64,000 bases of DNA from Lucifuga dentata (GCA_014773175.1 VXCM01000748.1:229135-293134); one strand, 5' to 3'; positions 45,448-58,399 are shown, counted from the first letter of the stretch. Made by a program: numbers and translations. Notes: generated from the letters alone by a model not told the origin.

Positions 45448-47052
45448 TTTTCATTGTCAGCACTCTGCATGGAGGAGGCTGAAAACTCTCCACGCCAGCG
45501 GGTTCCACTGNATCCACAGTGTAATGGGGCACACTATCACTCCCCACAACCAGTTCATTCTGGACTCAGTCTGCTAGACTGAGGCCCCACCGATGCCTGG
45601 AAAGCCAGGAAGCTCAGTTTGGACGCTGTCCCCCACCTGTCTAAAAAATATCTCCATATCACCTCAGCCTCCACTATAACCATTGTATCAGCTTATCAAA
45701 TGTAATAAATTACATTAATATGGAATATTAGCTATATTGGACAGTGATTCAAAACATAATTCTATTGGCAGAAATGGAGCAATATTCAGATGATGCAAAA
45801 AAAAAAAAAAAAAGNAAAAAAAAAAAAAAAAGTCAACTTTTTTGTCTGGTTCCATTGCTGACATTACCAATGTAAATTTTCTTAGTTTTGGATTTAAATG
45901 GAGGAATTCTGTCTTATTTGCAAAATGCTTCAAAAGGTGCATGTTTGTTTGATATCAAAGAGGATATGAAAAGCATGCACAGATGCAGCAACACAATAGG
46001 CACTATGGCAACAGTATCATGAAGGAGTCTGTCCCCATGGTGATCACAGCAGTACCTCACAAGTAATTTGTGTAAGAAAAAAAAAGGAGGGCAGGAGGAC
46101 ATCACATTTCAGATCTTTAGTGTCAGCTTAACACAGCAGTTGTACATCTAACTGGCCTTTCTCTTTATTTATTTGTCCTATATTGTTTAACATGGAAAGA
46201 GAGGAACTCATTGCCTGTCCTGTTTCCTCCAGGAAATAACATATTAGAGGACAGAAGAGAGTCACGTTTTCCTCTGTGTCTTATTTACCTGACACTGAAA
46301 TGCAATTTATGACCAGAGGAGCATGTAGTATGGTCTGTTCTTGTTCTCTGGTTGATAATGGTTCCATCCTATCATAAATTATATGAAAATCAGCCTGAGC
46401 AGCACAGATGGACACCAGATGCTCAGGACATAAAAGGCAGCTCATCCCAATTTTTAACTTAAATTACGACTTTGGATGTATAATCTGCAGGAATCAAGTC
46501 CAAATCATTACTTTAAAGTCTAAAAAAGACCTTAAATTAACCAGATCACCATTACAAAGTGGGTCATATTAGCCTGAAAGCTATTTAGGAGTGTTTTTTT
46601 TTTTTTTTTTTTTTTTTAACAAAATGCTCTTTTGATGTATTAAATTCATTTTCCGCCAATAAATCTGAAATTTGGGAATAGATGATTTTGCCTCTTTAGA
46701 GGATTGTGTTTCATCTCAACCGAAAATCCATTTTCTTTTTTTAACAAATATAATGCCTAACTAGCATTATAACTAATCACATGTCCAGTATGTGGTCATA
46801 CTGTCATGTTTATATTGTATGTTATACAGTATTTCTTTATAGGTACGATTCCTTTTCCATGGGTTCTTACATTGTTTTTATACCATTTGTACTTTAATAT
46901 GTCACATCTAAAGATAAAACAACAGCTCCTTTTGGTTTGCCATGGATTAAATTTCTAAAGAAAAAAGGAGATGTATTTTATTGTGTTAGGGGAAAAGTAT
47001 AAAGAATCTGTGGACATGCAACCTCGGACAAATATGTCTCAGTATGTCAGAT

Positions 47053-47099
47053 ATGTCAGACCTTCATCATTAGGTGTTCTAATGATGAAGGTCTGACAT
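47053..47099. repeat. Perfect 21-bp hairpin upstream of aqp14
   Basis: The arm ATGTCAGACCTTCATCATTA plus G (47053-47073) is exactly complementary to 47079-47099, with loop GTGTT (47074-47078). It lies 220 bp before the aqp14 start codon and about 50 bp after a TATA-like TATAAAG (about 46998). It would therefore sit at the start of the transcript, or in the core promoter. The stem stops abruptly at both ends, and the total (47 nt) is shorter than a normal pre-miRNA. Confidence 0.85.
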
Positions 47100-47318
47100 C
47101 ACATGGAGTGGAGTGTAAGGAGGGTGAGGAGAGAGAGGCAGAGGGAGGAGGCTGCTCTCATCAAAGGACTTCTCAGACTCTCCTCTACAGGTTAATGAGC
47201 CATGTAGCACAGAGACCCTGGAACCCTCAGACCCTCTACGAGACGCAGACAGACGGACCAGCCAGGAGGAGAGACAGACAGACCAGCAGAAACCAGTGGA
47301 GACAACATTGTGCTTGAA

Positions 47319-50160
47319 ATGACGTGCCGTGAGGTAAGCATCTTATTTTTGTTGAATTTAAATCCTCCATATCTTCCACTGTTAGAACTAATTTTATTGT
47401 TTGAAGAACTAAAAAGGAATTCACAAGAAATACACAGCTTCAGCACAGCTTGGTGAAAGCTGTGTTCATCACAGTGTTTGTGTGTGTTTTTTTAAATTTT
47501 ATGGCAACATTTGAACTGGTCCAGCAAAGCAGAATTCTTTTATGAGATGAAATAGGTGAAAAATGTTATCTTCTTATAATTAAGGCTCTTTTCTTAACTC
47601 TATTCAGCATATAATAAAGACTGTTTTGAAGTGCAAAAATGTAGATCATAAACATGGAGTTTGTTTGTTTTAGAAGTAGATATACTATGCATGTTGTTTC
47701 TGTCTTCATGTTTTTAAGAACGTGTCATCCTTGACATTTAAAAAGATTTTAAAAACATAATATAAAAATCATCCTAAGAAGTAAATTAAGAACATAATCA
47801 ACATTCTACTATCTTTATCAGATGTTGTGGCTAAAATTTATGACACTCTACATGACTCTACAAATACATAAGTTCTGTGTGATTGATTTGAAGCTGTTTT
47901 TAAACATTAGCCTGGTTTGAGGAAGGTACAAGTTTGCAGTATTCATTTACTCAGCATTAGAAGGAGCTGGCGAGCTAATTATAGGCTGCCTATTTAATGT
48001 CCCCTTTCTCTGCGCAGCTTCGTAGTCGGCAGTTCTGGCGTGCCATTCTGGCGGAACTGCTTGGCACCCTGCTGCTGGTGAGTGCCGTGCTGGGGGCCTC
48101 TGTGCCAGGTCCAGGCCCTGGAGAGGCCCCAGGGGGACCTCTGTACCCAGCAGTGGCAGTGGGTGCGGTGATTGTTGCACTGGGCCACTGTTTTGGAGAG
48201 ATCAGCGGGGCTCAGGTGAATGTTTTACACACTCATCCACTATTAAACTGATTTAATCTTTTTTGCCCCTGTTTGATTGATGCAGTTTATCTTACTGTTG
48301 TGAGTTTGCTGGTGGTAGCAGCCTTCAAGTTGTAATGTGACTGCATTTTTTTTTTCATTGTGACTATTTTTTAATGTGTGTGATCAGGTGAACCCCTCGG
48401 TGACTCTGTCTATGATGGCCACACGGAGAATCGATGTTCTCAGGGCCCTTCTTTATGTAGCTGCACAGTGTGTAGGGTCCTTTCTAGCTACTGGGATCTT
48501 CTACTTGGCTCTGCCACACAAAGCCACTGCTGACTACTTGGTCAACAAGGTCAGTTCTCACCATTTAGTTAATGCAAGTAAGAGAGACAAAATCTTTTCT
48601 AAATTATTTTCCTCCTTTCTTTTTCTCCTCCTTCCTCCTTCCTCCTTCACTCAGGTGCCTATAGAGCTGAATGCAGCCCAGGCTTTGGGGATGGAAGTTT
48701 TATGCACTTTCCAAATGGTCTTCACTGTGTTCTCAGTGGAGGACCAGCGACGCAGGGAGAGCACAGAACCAGCAAACCTGGCCATTGGATTTGCCCACGT
48801 TTCTGCAGTGCTCATAGCGGTAAGAGAAGCTCCAGAGGCAGAAAATAAACAGCTCAGTATTCATTAATAAGAACAAGTATTAGTTATGGAGGAAGACAGT
48901 AACATGGTGTCTCAGTTATCAGCACTTGATCCCTGCTCTCTCTTTGTGTGGAGTTTCTATGTTCTCCTGAAGTTTGCTTGTTTTCATCTCATAATTTAAA
49001 GACATGCAGTCACGTGGGGCCTGTAATGGCCAGAAGGTGTGACAGTGTGAGTCACTGTCTGCCTCATATGGGCAGTTCCCCCTGCTGGGATAAACATGCA
49101 CACCACAAACAGGAATAAGGAAATAATAAAGAAGAAAGAAGCGTCGCATTCAAAACTGCACTTGTTTCTGACTTGAGAATCTGACACACATATTGAATGG
49201 TTATGTGACATGTTGTTATCCTTTCAGGCGCGGTTCTCTGGTGCGTGTATGAATCCTGCTCGTGCTCTGGGTCCAGCCATCATCACTAATTTCTGGGAAA
49301 ACCACTGGGTGAGAGATCCTCAAAAATCCAAATCTGCTTCCCTTTTAACGCTTGGTTTAAACTATGCAGTGCGATTACTCACAGTCAGTTACTATTGGGT
49401 TTTATAATTCATACAAAATAGTAAATAATATGATAATTAAACTTCAAAACTTCAGCAGGGTCCATCGTTACAACTCATTGACTATCAGTGGTGTAATTGT
49501 GAAACTCATCTGACAGAGAACAGGTTGTTGAGCGTGAACTAACACAGTGTTTTGTGCTGTGTAGAATAGAACAACATAGAGTTTTTTAATTAACACTCAT
49601 CAAATTACACAAAGTTGACAATTAAAGTACGGATTCTTAATTTTTTTTTTTTGAACTTGAATTATATTCACATTCATAATTGCAGAATTTGTTGAAAAAT
49701 TATGAAAATTTTTGTGTTTGTCAGTTGATTATAATTGAAACTTTAGGCCTGTTTATCCGTTATGTTTCCAAAAATTGCTGATGACTCTTTATTTTCCATT
49801 TTGATCATAAATTGTAAGTTAGTTGATACGAAGCTAAATATTAATCTTGTACTGTCCAAAAAGTGAAACCACTTCCTCTGTTTGTAGCATGTTCTCTTTC
49901 ACCCTTGACACATTTCTCTTTTGCCTTCACCTACCCACCCTCAGGTGTTCTGGATTGGGCCTGTGATGGGTGGGGTGCTGGCTGGCCTCTCCTATGAGTT
50001 CTTGTTTGCACGCAGTGCCTCCCGCCAGAAGCTGGTGGCGTGTCTGACCTGTAAGGACATTGAGATTGTGGAGACAGCCAGCGTGTCCCGATCATCACTG
50101 TCCACTGTCACACAGAACGCCACTAGAGCCAAACAAGGAAACAAACAGGAGAACAACTGA
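47319..50160 (+). CDS. aqp14: Aquaporin 14, AQP4-related channel with non-aromatic selectivity filter
   Basis: Six exons (47319-47333, 48018-48215, 48388-48549, 48655-48819, 49228-49308, 49945-50160) give 278 residues. There are six membrane segments and two NPA-region loops: [15 protein letters not shown] (NPS instead of NPA) and [24 protein letters not shown] and the exon 4-6 boundaries match AQP4/AQP0. Aligned to AQP1, the aromatic/arginine filter positions are V (normally F), V (normally H), A and R. AQP14 is described as an AQP4-type subfamily, lost in eutherians, with non-aromatic constriction residues and permeability to water, urea, ammonia and glycerol, which fits this gene. The exon corresponding to mip exon 1 is split by two extra introns. 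The C-terminus is Ser/Thr-rich ([12 protein letters not shown]) and could be phosphorylated. It lies 3.8 kb upstream of mip in tandem. The start codon follows a 69-codon upstream frame (47108-47317) by one base. Confidence 0.88.
48935..49065 (+). mobile_element. Decayed SINE-like repeat in aqp14 intron
   Basis: TGTGTGGAGTTTCTATGTTCTCC, a gap, then AAAGACATGCAGTCACGTGGG and GTGTGACAGTGTGAGT follow the order of a very common vertebrate interspersed unit (TGTGTGGAGTTTGCATGTTCTCC...AAAGACATGCAG...GTGTGAGTGTGAGTG). It is diverged and non-coding. A minus-strand copy lies at about 20210-20370. Family name is not assigned. Confidence 0.5.
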
Positions 50161-51477
50161 GTCCACACACAGACACCTACAGTCTCCAAATGACCGTGAT
50201 GTTTGTGGAGATGGATCGTGTAACAGAATAGATCAGGCATGAGGAACGTTGATAGTGTTAAGGGTAGTTAAGGGTAAACTTTTCACATAGAAAACCTCTA
50301 TTATATTATAAATATGGTATCACATACAAACTAATCCCTAAGAACCACATGAAGCAGGAAAAAAGGCCTATAGTACTAAAACATTTTATGAATTTAACCA
50401 TAAATTTTGTGTCATCAGAGGTGGAAAATAATTAAGAGCTTTTACTCACATAATGTACATAGGTATAATGTAGATGTACTTTACTTTTTACTCTTGATAT
50501 TTGAATTAATTTTATTGCTAAAGCTTGTTTACTTTTACTTGTGAATTATGAATGCTGGTAATAGAGAATTTCTCAGTTGTGCTATTTGATTACTTCTTCC
50601 ACCACTCATGGTTGTCATTTTTGAATGTCAAAACATCTTGTGAACAATTCCACTCCAAAAGCTGTAATTTCAAAAACTGCAATCATCTTTACTTCTAAAT
50701 GTTTAGTCTGACTATATGGTGTGTTTTTTTTTTTCCTTCATCTGTACAAAACTATACCCTGTCCTCTCTGACACATTAAACATGTGCTTCATCAGTATTT
50801 TTTTTTTTCTTTTTTAGAAATTCTGGATGAATTCTGTTTTATTTCAGTTTATTCTTTCTACTTCAGACATTAATGTGAAAATGAAGTGGGAGCTGCACTT
50901 TAAAGGGTATTGAATGTGATCCATGAGATCATAGTTGCCTGTCATTGGTGTATGTAGCCTAAACTATGGCCATTATTGTGAGATGCAGTATTGTGATCAA
51001 TTTATGTTTGCACATTAGGTGTCTTTAGAATATATAATGGAAACTCATTGAAATTCTGCTGAAAGAGACCTTCATTGTTTTCAGTTTAGTTGTGTCCAAT
51101 GCCTGTGAACGCTTTGAAATGCTAAAGAGATTGCTGCCCTGCACTTTCAATGATGCTCTCAGTCCAGCATCTCTCTCTCTCATGTATGTGCCCATTAGCA
51201 TCCATCTCACCCCCTATTCACAATCAAATGGAGCTTCATACCTCTGTAATGGCTCTACTCAAACATCTTCAGTGAAAATAAGCTTTATAGTCCGCTATTG
51301 TGTATGTGTGTGAGAGAAGAGTGTGCAGTGTGTGTGTGTTGGTGTTTTCATAAAGCCTATATTACATTTCTGTATGTCTTTGGTATAAGTTGCCATGTTC
51401 GTCTTAAATCAAATATTTGAATATTAAATGTAGTAAACATATTGTAAATTTTGTTATCCGCATGTGTCTTCTTCTAA

Positions 51478-51483
51478 AATAAA
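51478..51483 (+). terminator. aqp14 polyadenylation signal
   Basis: AATAAA lies 1.3 kb after the stop codon and is the first clean canonical signal downstream. Confidence 0.5.
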
Positions 51484-51742
51484 ATGTTTGCAATCAGTCT
51501 CCCTATTCCACTGTAATTTATAGTGTTCCCATACTATGGTGCTACGCTATGCTAATACTGCTTTCCAATGCATACTTTACAAAGGGTTTATAAATTATAA
51601 ATAATGTCTTTATTAATGGTTAAATAGTGTTCCAATGCTTTATTGACCATCAATAATGGCTCCTGAATTTTGTACCTTGCTTTGTCTTTTTGACTCTTAC
51701 TGCTTTAGGAAAACCTTTGAATGGGCAGACTGACCACTTGTC

Positions 51743-51774
<32 letters not shown>

Positions 51775-52036
51775 GTGATAAATCAAATTTAATAACATTT
51801 ACAGCTGCAAACTTAATTATAATGAAAGAGGTCTTTAACAGTTATAACTGCAGATCTGATGATTTAGAATAAAATGAGAAACTTATGACTTTTTTCTTGA
51901 CCTATAAAACCAGAAGCTCTTCTCAACTGTTTATTTCTGATCTATAAACATTATCACACGTTTTATTAACATTAATAAAGCCATTTGTTACAATTCATGA
52001 ATCTTTATTAAGTATGTCTTGTTGGAAAGTATTACC

Positions 52037-52040
<4 letters not shown>

Positions 52041-52086
<46 letters not shown>
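52041..52086. repeat. (CA)23 microsatellite
   Basis: A perfect CA dinucleotide run between aqp14 and mip. Confidence 0.95.
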
Positions 52087-52087
<1 letters not shown>

Positions 52088-53021
52088 CTGTCACGGGGCT
52101 GCCAGCATTTTGCATTGTGTGTGTTCTTTCTAACATTATAAAAGGGAGTTAAAATGGTGAGCTCAGCATTCTTCATTCATTGTGTCCCTCCCCACCCCCA
52201 CTGATGGCTCTTGACTGATCAGCGCGATGTCCCACTGGTGGTCAATAACCCCCCTGGTCCCACAGATCCCCACCTCCACCGCACCTCTGCTTTCCCCCAG
52301 TCCCACACAAGGAAGTTTCAGGGCTCTGGTTGGATGTCCTCCTGTAACACATGCACAAACAATACAAACAACCAGTTCTGCTTGGAGCAGACAAGTACCT
52401 CCTAGAAGCCAACAGATCCACTACGTCTGTGAATTATTTTTGCATTTTCCACAACCATGTTCACTGTTCACACAGTGTTGGCTACAGACCAATGCCAGAG
52501 ACTCCGAACCCTTCTTTATGGTCTGAAGAGCAAAGTCAAGTTCATTACTCTTGTTGTTTCTCCTCACCATTTGTAATGCCTGAATCTTAAAGGCTTCTGA
52601 AGGACAGCTGCCACTAGAAAAGCAATTTGCTTTATTAATTATTGTCAGCAGTGGTTGTGGTTTAATTATCTACAGATCAATGTGCTCATAAAATTTGGCT
52701 TCATAAATACCCCACATGGCTTACAAGCCAGAGAGAAGTGACTAGGATGTATCTGAGATAAAATCCTGCACAGTCTTGATATCAAAATCACTGATGATGC
52801 AAAATTCATAGAAGTTAAAAGGTTTTATAACCTCTTACTTCTTGTTAATATGTTGGTTTTTTTTTTCTTTTTTTCAAACAAGCTTTTGTCTAGCCATAGG
52901 TAGCCCACGTTATAGACAATGGTTTCACAGGGTCAGGCGTTTCAGTGTATGGGTCAGTTCAGCGCTGTTAGCTTTGGGCTCTTCTGTCCAGGGCCCCAAC
53001 TGTATTATCTGTGTGTATTTG

Positions 53022-53023
<2 letters not shown>

Positions 53024-53065
<42 letters not shown>
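53024..53065. repeat. (TG)n microsatellite
   Basis: A TG run of about 21 units followed by degenerate GCATGTG repeats. Confidence 0.95.
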
Positions 53066-53066
<1 letters not shown>

Positions 53067-53459
53067 ATGTGCATGTGTGTTTATGCATGCATGTACTTTC
53101 TGTCCTTCATCAGCATTTGTCTCCCTTGATTATGACAGTTAATATATGTCAACAGATGACATACGCCCAAAGAAAAAACTTTGCTCCAGGTGCTTTTCCT
53201 TGAGACTTTTCCTCCTTAAATTTTACTCCCCTGAATAGGAATAAAATAATATATTCTTTCCTGTCATTACTTTCTGTTTAATATATTTTTATTTCCCACC
53301 AAATCTTATTTATTGGATGTCTGCCCATTTTTCTTTTATCTGTTACTCTACTACATGGATAAACTGCCTCTCTTTTGGCCTTGGTCTGTTGTGTGTGTGT
53401 GTGGGTGTGTATGTGTGTGGGTGTGTATGGGTGTGGGTGGGTNAGTTTGTTTGATTTGG

Positions 53460-53560
53460 GATGTCCAGCATTGCCGCCCCCCGCCCTGGGACCTACAGGG
53501 GGATTATGGCGTCATCTGGGGCCCCTAGGGGGTATTATAAAGCCCCTGTCTGGCCCTCTC
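53460..53560 (+). promoter_or_regulatory. Candidate mip promoter with TATA-like box
   Basis: A locally GC-rich island (GCCGCCCCCCGCCC, then CCTAGGGGG) in otherwise AT-rich DNA is followed by TATTATAAAG (53533-53542). It lies about 440 bp upstream of the mip start codon. GC boxes plus TATA fit the known architecture of lens MIP promoters, but the implied leader is long, so a closer start cannot be excluded. Confidence 0.4.
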
Positions 53561-53983
53561 CCCTCCGTCAGAGAGGCTAAAAGGTCCACGGGACACTCTG
53601 TCTATCCCCATTTCTATTCTAGAAACATCCTTTTAGCATTGATGCCCACCTCCTCTTGACAGCTCATCCCACCTGAGACCTCCACTCCCACTCCCACATA
53701 TCTCATACCTATGTCTTTGCGACAGGTAGACAGAGGTGGCAAGCGAGCGCAGCAGAGTTGACTTTACCAGCCCACTGCACGGCTTGGTAAAGATCCATTG
53801 AGTGGCTTCGTCTGTTGACTCTCTGATTGTTTTGGTCAGCCTAGCTCGCTGACACTTTTTGTTATTTTGAAAAGTGTGCACAGACTGAAAAGGTACCTTT
53901 ACCTTTTCTAAACTTCCCCTGACAAATATTTAATTTTGAAGAATTTTCTTTATTTGGTGGGGAGCCTCAAGTGACCAGTCACC

Positions 53984-55229
53984 ATGTGGGAGTTCCGGTC
54001 CATGAATTTTTGGCGGGCGGTCTTCGCAGAATTCTTCGGGACCATGTTCTTTGTATTTTTCGGCATGGGAGCTGCCCTACGCTGGACCACCGGGCCCCAT
54101 CATGTCTTACATGTGGCCCTGTGCTTTGGGCTGGCAGCTGCCACGCTCATCCAGTCCATCGGCCACATCAGCGGTGGCCACATTAACCCTGCTGTTACCT
54201 TCACCTACCTTGTTGGCTCACAGATGTCACTTTTCCGTGCCATCTTCTACATGGCCGCCCAGTGCCTGGGTGCTGTTGCAGGGGCTGCTGTGTTGTACGG
54301 GGTGACACCCAGCAACATGAGAGGCAACATGGCAATGAACACGGTAAGGATCCAACATGATTTCCAGAAACCAGTTAACTATACAGCAATGTTGGCATAA
54401 GATTTTAGGTTGGTTGATCTCATTCATGGCTGAGAAGGACAGCAAGAGATGATTCATTTTAGATATTACATATTTGTTAAGGATTATACTTGTTTATAGA
54501 GTGTTTGGATAAATGTTTTTCCTTTTTGTGTGTCTCAGTTGCAGCCTGGCATCAGTATGGGAATGGCCACCACTGTAGAGGTTTTCCTCACCATGCAACT
54601 TGTGGTTTGTATCTTTGCTGTGACCGATGAGAGGAGGAATGGACGTTTGGGATCTGCTGCTCTCTCCATTGGCTTCTCTGTCACCACTGGACATCTCATG
54701 GGGGTGAGAAACATGGAAACACAGTGGCAAATTTAAACAGATATGCACTGATAAATATATATTCTGACATATATTGATGTCGTGTATGTTTAAGATGTAC
54801 TATACCGGTGCTGGAATGAACCCTGCTAGGTCCTTTGCCCCTGCTGTGCTCTTCAGGAACTTCATCAACCACTGGGTAAGAGCTGCAGTCACTCCTTTAC
54901 TGAAATTATAACAATGGGATAATAGTTCCTTACAGGTAAAAATCCTGCAAAGTGAATAAGTATCAGAAACTGTAACTGTGCTCAAATATCAGTCCACCAG
55001 ATGTGGATCAACATCTGTTAAAGTTGATGTTTGTTGCTGGCAGGTGTACTGGGTTGGTCCTATGATAGGAGGTGCTATGGGTGCTCTTCTATATGATTTC
55101 ATGCTGTTCCCACGTATGAGGGGTCTCTCTGAGTGTCTGGCCACACTGAAGGGTAGTCGACCCCCTGAGAGCGAGACCCAGCAGGACACTCGTGGGGAGC
55201 CCATCGAGCTCAAGACACAAGCCCTATAA
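53984..55229 (+). CDS. mip: Lens fibre major intrinsic protein (aquaporin 0)
   Basis: Four exons (53984-54343, 54539-54703, 54795-54875, 55044-55229) encode 263 residues, the same length and exon layout as human MIP. AQP0 is the water channel and thin-junction adhesion protein of lens fibre cell membranes. Both NPA boxes are intact ([14 protein letters not shown] and [14 protein letters not shown]). The aromatic/arginine filter is conventional: F in [11 protein letters not shown] in GHLMG, A in TGAG, and R. The cytoplasmic tail ends ELKTQAL, close to the mammalian tail that binds calmodulin and cytoskeletal proteins. The start [18 protein letters not shown] matches the family. Many teleosts keep two mip paralogues and I do not assign a or b. 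Confidence 0.97.
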
Positions 55230-55581
55230 ACCCCCTCCAGCTGGGGTTGAAGGATGAGGGACAAGGCCCTGTGTTACACCAACCCCACCTAATGCTGCCC
55301 CCATTCCCCTACACAACCCTGCAAACAACCAAACAAGACTAACCTGAATACTTCCATCTAAACTAACAAATAATAAGATAACCATACAGACATACACACA
55401 GGTTCACAAACTTCAACTTCAACCTCAACACACAACAAGACCCCCCAGTCCTCACTTTGTATTCTGAACTGGACATTCTGTTTTCGATAAATGGTGACCA
55501 CAGCCTGAGCCAGCTTCCCTGTCTCCCCTTTGTCTGCTTTCTCCTCCCAGCCAGGCCTATTTCTGTGATAGACAGCAGCAG

Positions 55582-55582
<1 letters not shown>

Positions 55583-55626
<44 letters not shown>
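55583..55626. repeat. (TG)22 microsatellite
   Basis: A perfect TG run about 350 bp after the mip stop codon, possibly in its 3' UTR. Confidence 0.95.
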
Positions 55627-55629
<3 letters not shown>

Positions 55630-56282
55630 TCTGAATCAGTCAGAAAGGTTTGTGGAGGCAGATGATGGAAGTGGGGGAGACCAGGGTGTAAGGCAGGATG
55701 AGGGTGATGTGGGAATGTAGGTGATTATGTGGAAAGGGCGAGAGGGTACAGAGCAGGTGAGGGTGGAGCAGATGGGTGGGGTTTGGGCTTGGGTAGTACA
55801 GAGATGGTGTAGTTGGGTTAGACCAGGGAAGATGGGCATGCTTTTCATTATTCATCTGAATTTATTTCCACTTTAGTTTCTTAGTTTCATTTTGTTTTCT
55901 GCACTTCAGACACAAGATGTGGATGTATGATACCATTAAATTTCACCAGGGTTTCATTATTTTCAACTCACTACATTTTATTTGTGGGTTTGTGTGTATG
56001 TGTGTGTGTGTCTGTGTACAGTATATACCTCTGCAGTATGTGTGTGAGTGCGAGTGAAAGCATGTGCCTGTATGTATGTTTGCAAGTGTGTATCTGTCTG
56101 TATGTGCATGTGTGCATGTGTGTGTGAACAAGTTTGCAGATACAGCTCTTATTTTTATTTTCATTACAGCTCTTCTGTTCGTACAGCTCTCCTATGTTCA
56201 TTTGTGATCCGTTTCTAATGATCATTTCTCCTCCCATCACTGTGGTATTTGCTATAATATTCATTTTTACATCAACCATCTG

Positions 56283-56321
<39 letters not shown>

Positions 56322-56968
56322 TTCTGAACCAGCACAATCACAAAAGGAAGTGTTGTTTTCCAGACTTTGATAGGTCTTTACATCGAGTCTCCTTTTATTA
56401 TTTGATCCTTACTGGGAGCACAAGGCATTTCAATGAAGTTTAAATGATAATAAACATAAAAAGTTGATAAAAAGCTTTGGGTCATTTGTGTTCCTTCAAG
56501 TTCAGTTATTGGGCACAGAGGTGCAATACATGACTTTGGCCAGAAGATGGCGAAAAGAGCTTATGTCACCTTTAAAATTATGATTTTTTTTTTTTTTTTT
56601 TTTTNTTTTTTTTTTTTTTTTGGTTATGACAGAATCCCAGAACCCCACTAAAAAAATTATTGCTCATTTGATCAGAAACATAGTGGGGAAATTGTTAAAA
56701 CTATCTTCTACTGTCTTCTGTTTGGTACATCAGAGCTGATTAAGTGAAACTCCACCTCTAGACCTTCAACAACACAAAGGCAGAAAGCTTTCACAGGACT
56801 GAACAACAGTACAGTGATATCAGGAACTACAATCCATAAATTTACACAAGACTGTATTTAAATGTTTGTGGGGTACAAATGTCCCAAAAAATGTGAGATT
56901 TGTACAAACAGTGTTCTTTTTTAATTTTATTTTTATCCATATTGACTATCAGTTATTGAATGAAGCCA

Positions 56969-57244
56969 TTTAAAGGGGGACTCTATGATTTTACACATCA
57001 AATTCAGTTATTGGTTTGTGCTGATGCTAGATTTTTGTAAGCTGGGTGTGTTGAATTCATTAAAAAGCAGAGAAGCTTTAGCTTTCAAACTTGTATTCAG
57101 TCCTTGTGATGTCAGAGGTCAATTTCCCTGACTTTGCACATAGCCACCTATGGCCAGAAACGTCTTTATACATATATTTTGACATGCTGAATAACCCCAA
57201 GACCAATAATTTGATGTGTAAAATTGGTGGAGCCTCCCTTTAAA
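56969..57244. mobile_element. MITE flanked by TTAA (GGGGGACT family)
   Basis: The left end TTAAAGGGGGACTCTATG, then ATTTTACACATCAAATT, and the right end, read inverted as TTAAAGGGAGGCTCCACC, then AATTTTACACATCAAATTATTGG, form terminal inverted repeats of about 43 bp around about 190 bp of non-coding DNA. Both borders are TTAA, the target of piggyBac-type elements. It is related to the copy at 10097-10259. Confidence 0.7.
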
Positions 57245-58396
57245 GGAAAAAAGCAAACATCTAACATTTTCTCTTCCAGGCTGAAAAAAGAACAGATAAA
57301 GATGTCCAACAGCATTTCACTGCCTCTTTTTCACATATTATGTACATTAGTAGGGAAAAGTACCAAGTTGCATTACTCACTGGGCTCCTAATAGCTTCCA
57401 GTATTTTGGTAATGCTGCATCAAGACACCAGCTGACTCATGCATATCATGACGGCAGCATTTTCCCACTGATATCAACTACACTCAGAAAAAAACATAGC
57501 TTCTTTAGAAATATTCCTTTTATTTTGCATATTTCTTTTATTTGGGATTTATGGCTTGGATTTAGACTGATAAGGTGGTCCGACATCACTGAGAGACTCC
57601 AATATCATCGCTCAAGCTTCTGTCTCCATTTTGCAGCTGGAAAAAAACAATGGAGCAACTATAACAAGTACAATGGGCTGGAATACGACACATGCACGCA
57701 CGCACACACACACACACACACACAGTAAAAAGACTTCTTTACACACATCCACATACATTAACCTGATATGTATTGACAAATAAGGAATTAAATTACGAAC
57801 AGTCCCAAGAACTAAATCCAGCTGGTAAAACCTGTTTTTGGTGAAACCAGAATGTTCAGGTGAAAAACAGCCAAAGCTGTTGCATGTGATGAACATTGTG
57901 TTTAAGGTGTCACTGAGGTCTTTCTCCGGGTAATCTTCTAACAGTAGCAATTAAAAAAAAAAAACAGTGTTGCCTACCTTATTCACGCTCATCCTTTATC
58001 ATCATAACTGCATATCCTGTTAAACTGTGATTATCATTGTGTAATAACTTGCCAGCGTTACTGTAGATAAAAGGAACAAAAGAGGGATAGAATAAACATT
58101 TTGTTTACTTGAGATGAGAGTCGAATAAAAGTGACAAACAGAAAGTGAAGCACATACACACACAGAGGTTTCTAAGGCCATAAACAGTCAGGTAATCTTG
58201 AAGAGGAGGTAAATGAACCTTCGTTTCTGAAAGAGGAAACGGCCTCTAAGCTTGGCTGGTGTCCAGCATTCAGCCCAGTACTTTTGAGGAAACTGCAGCC
58301 ACAGCATCATGTCAAACAGAAATATTTCTCATTGTCTTTACCTACTGACTCTCCAGCAGACATATTGCTTCATAGACCTCTACAGAGAGGGCCAGG

Positions 58397-58399
<3 letters not shown>

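Larger units (their letters stand above)
44660..46990. other. Intergenic baz2a-aqp14, no gene recognised
   Basis: AT-rich spacer with two long dinucleotide runs, an isolated N at 45511 without visible flank duplication, an N at 45815 in poly-A, and a T run near 46600. No exon or RNA gene is supported. Confidence 0.6.
51490..53440. other. Intergenic aqp14-mip, no gene recognised
   Basis: AT-rich with a long A tract (about 51748-51774) and two dinucleotide runs. There are no exon-like sequences. It ends in a degenerate GTGTGGG tract interrupted by an N at 53443. Confidence 0.6.

Noticed and set aside
47053..47099. The hairpin as a microRNA precursor
   Set aside because: A 21-bp stem with a 5-nt loop and no extended lower stem is shorter than a normal Drosha/Dicer substrate.
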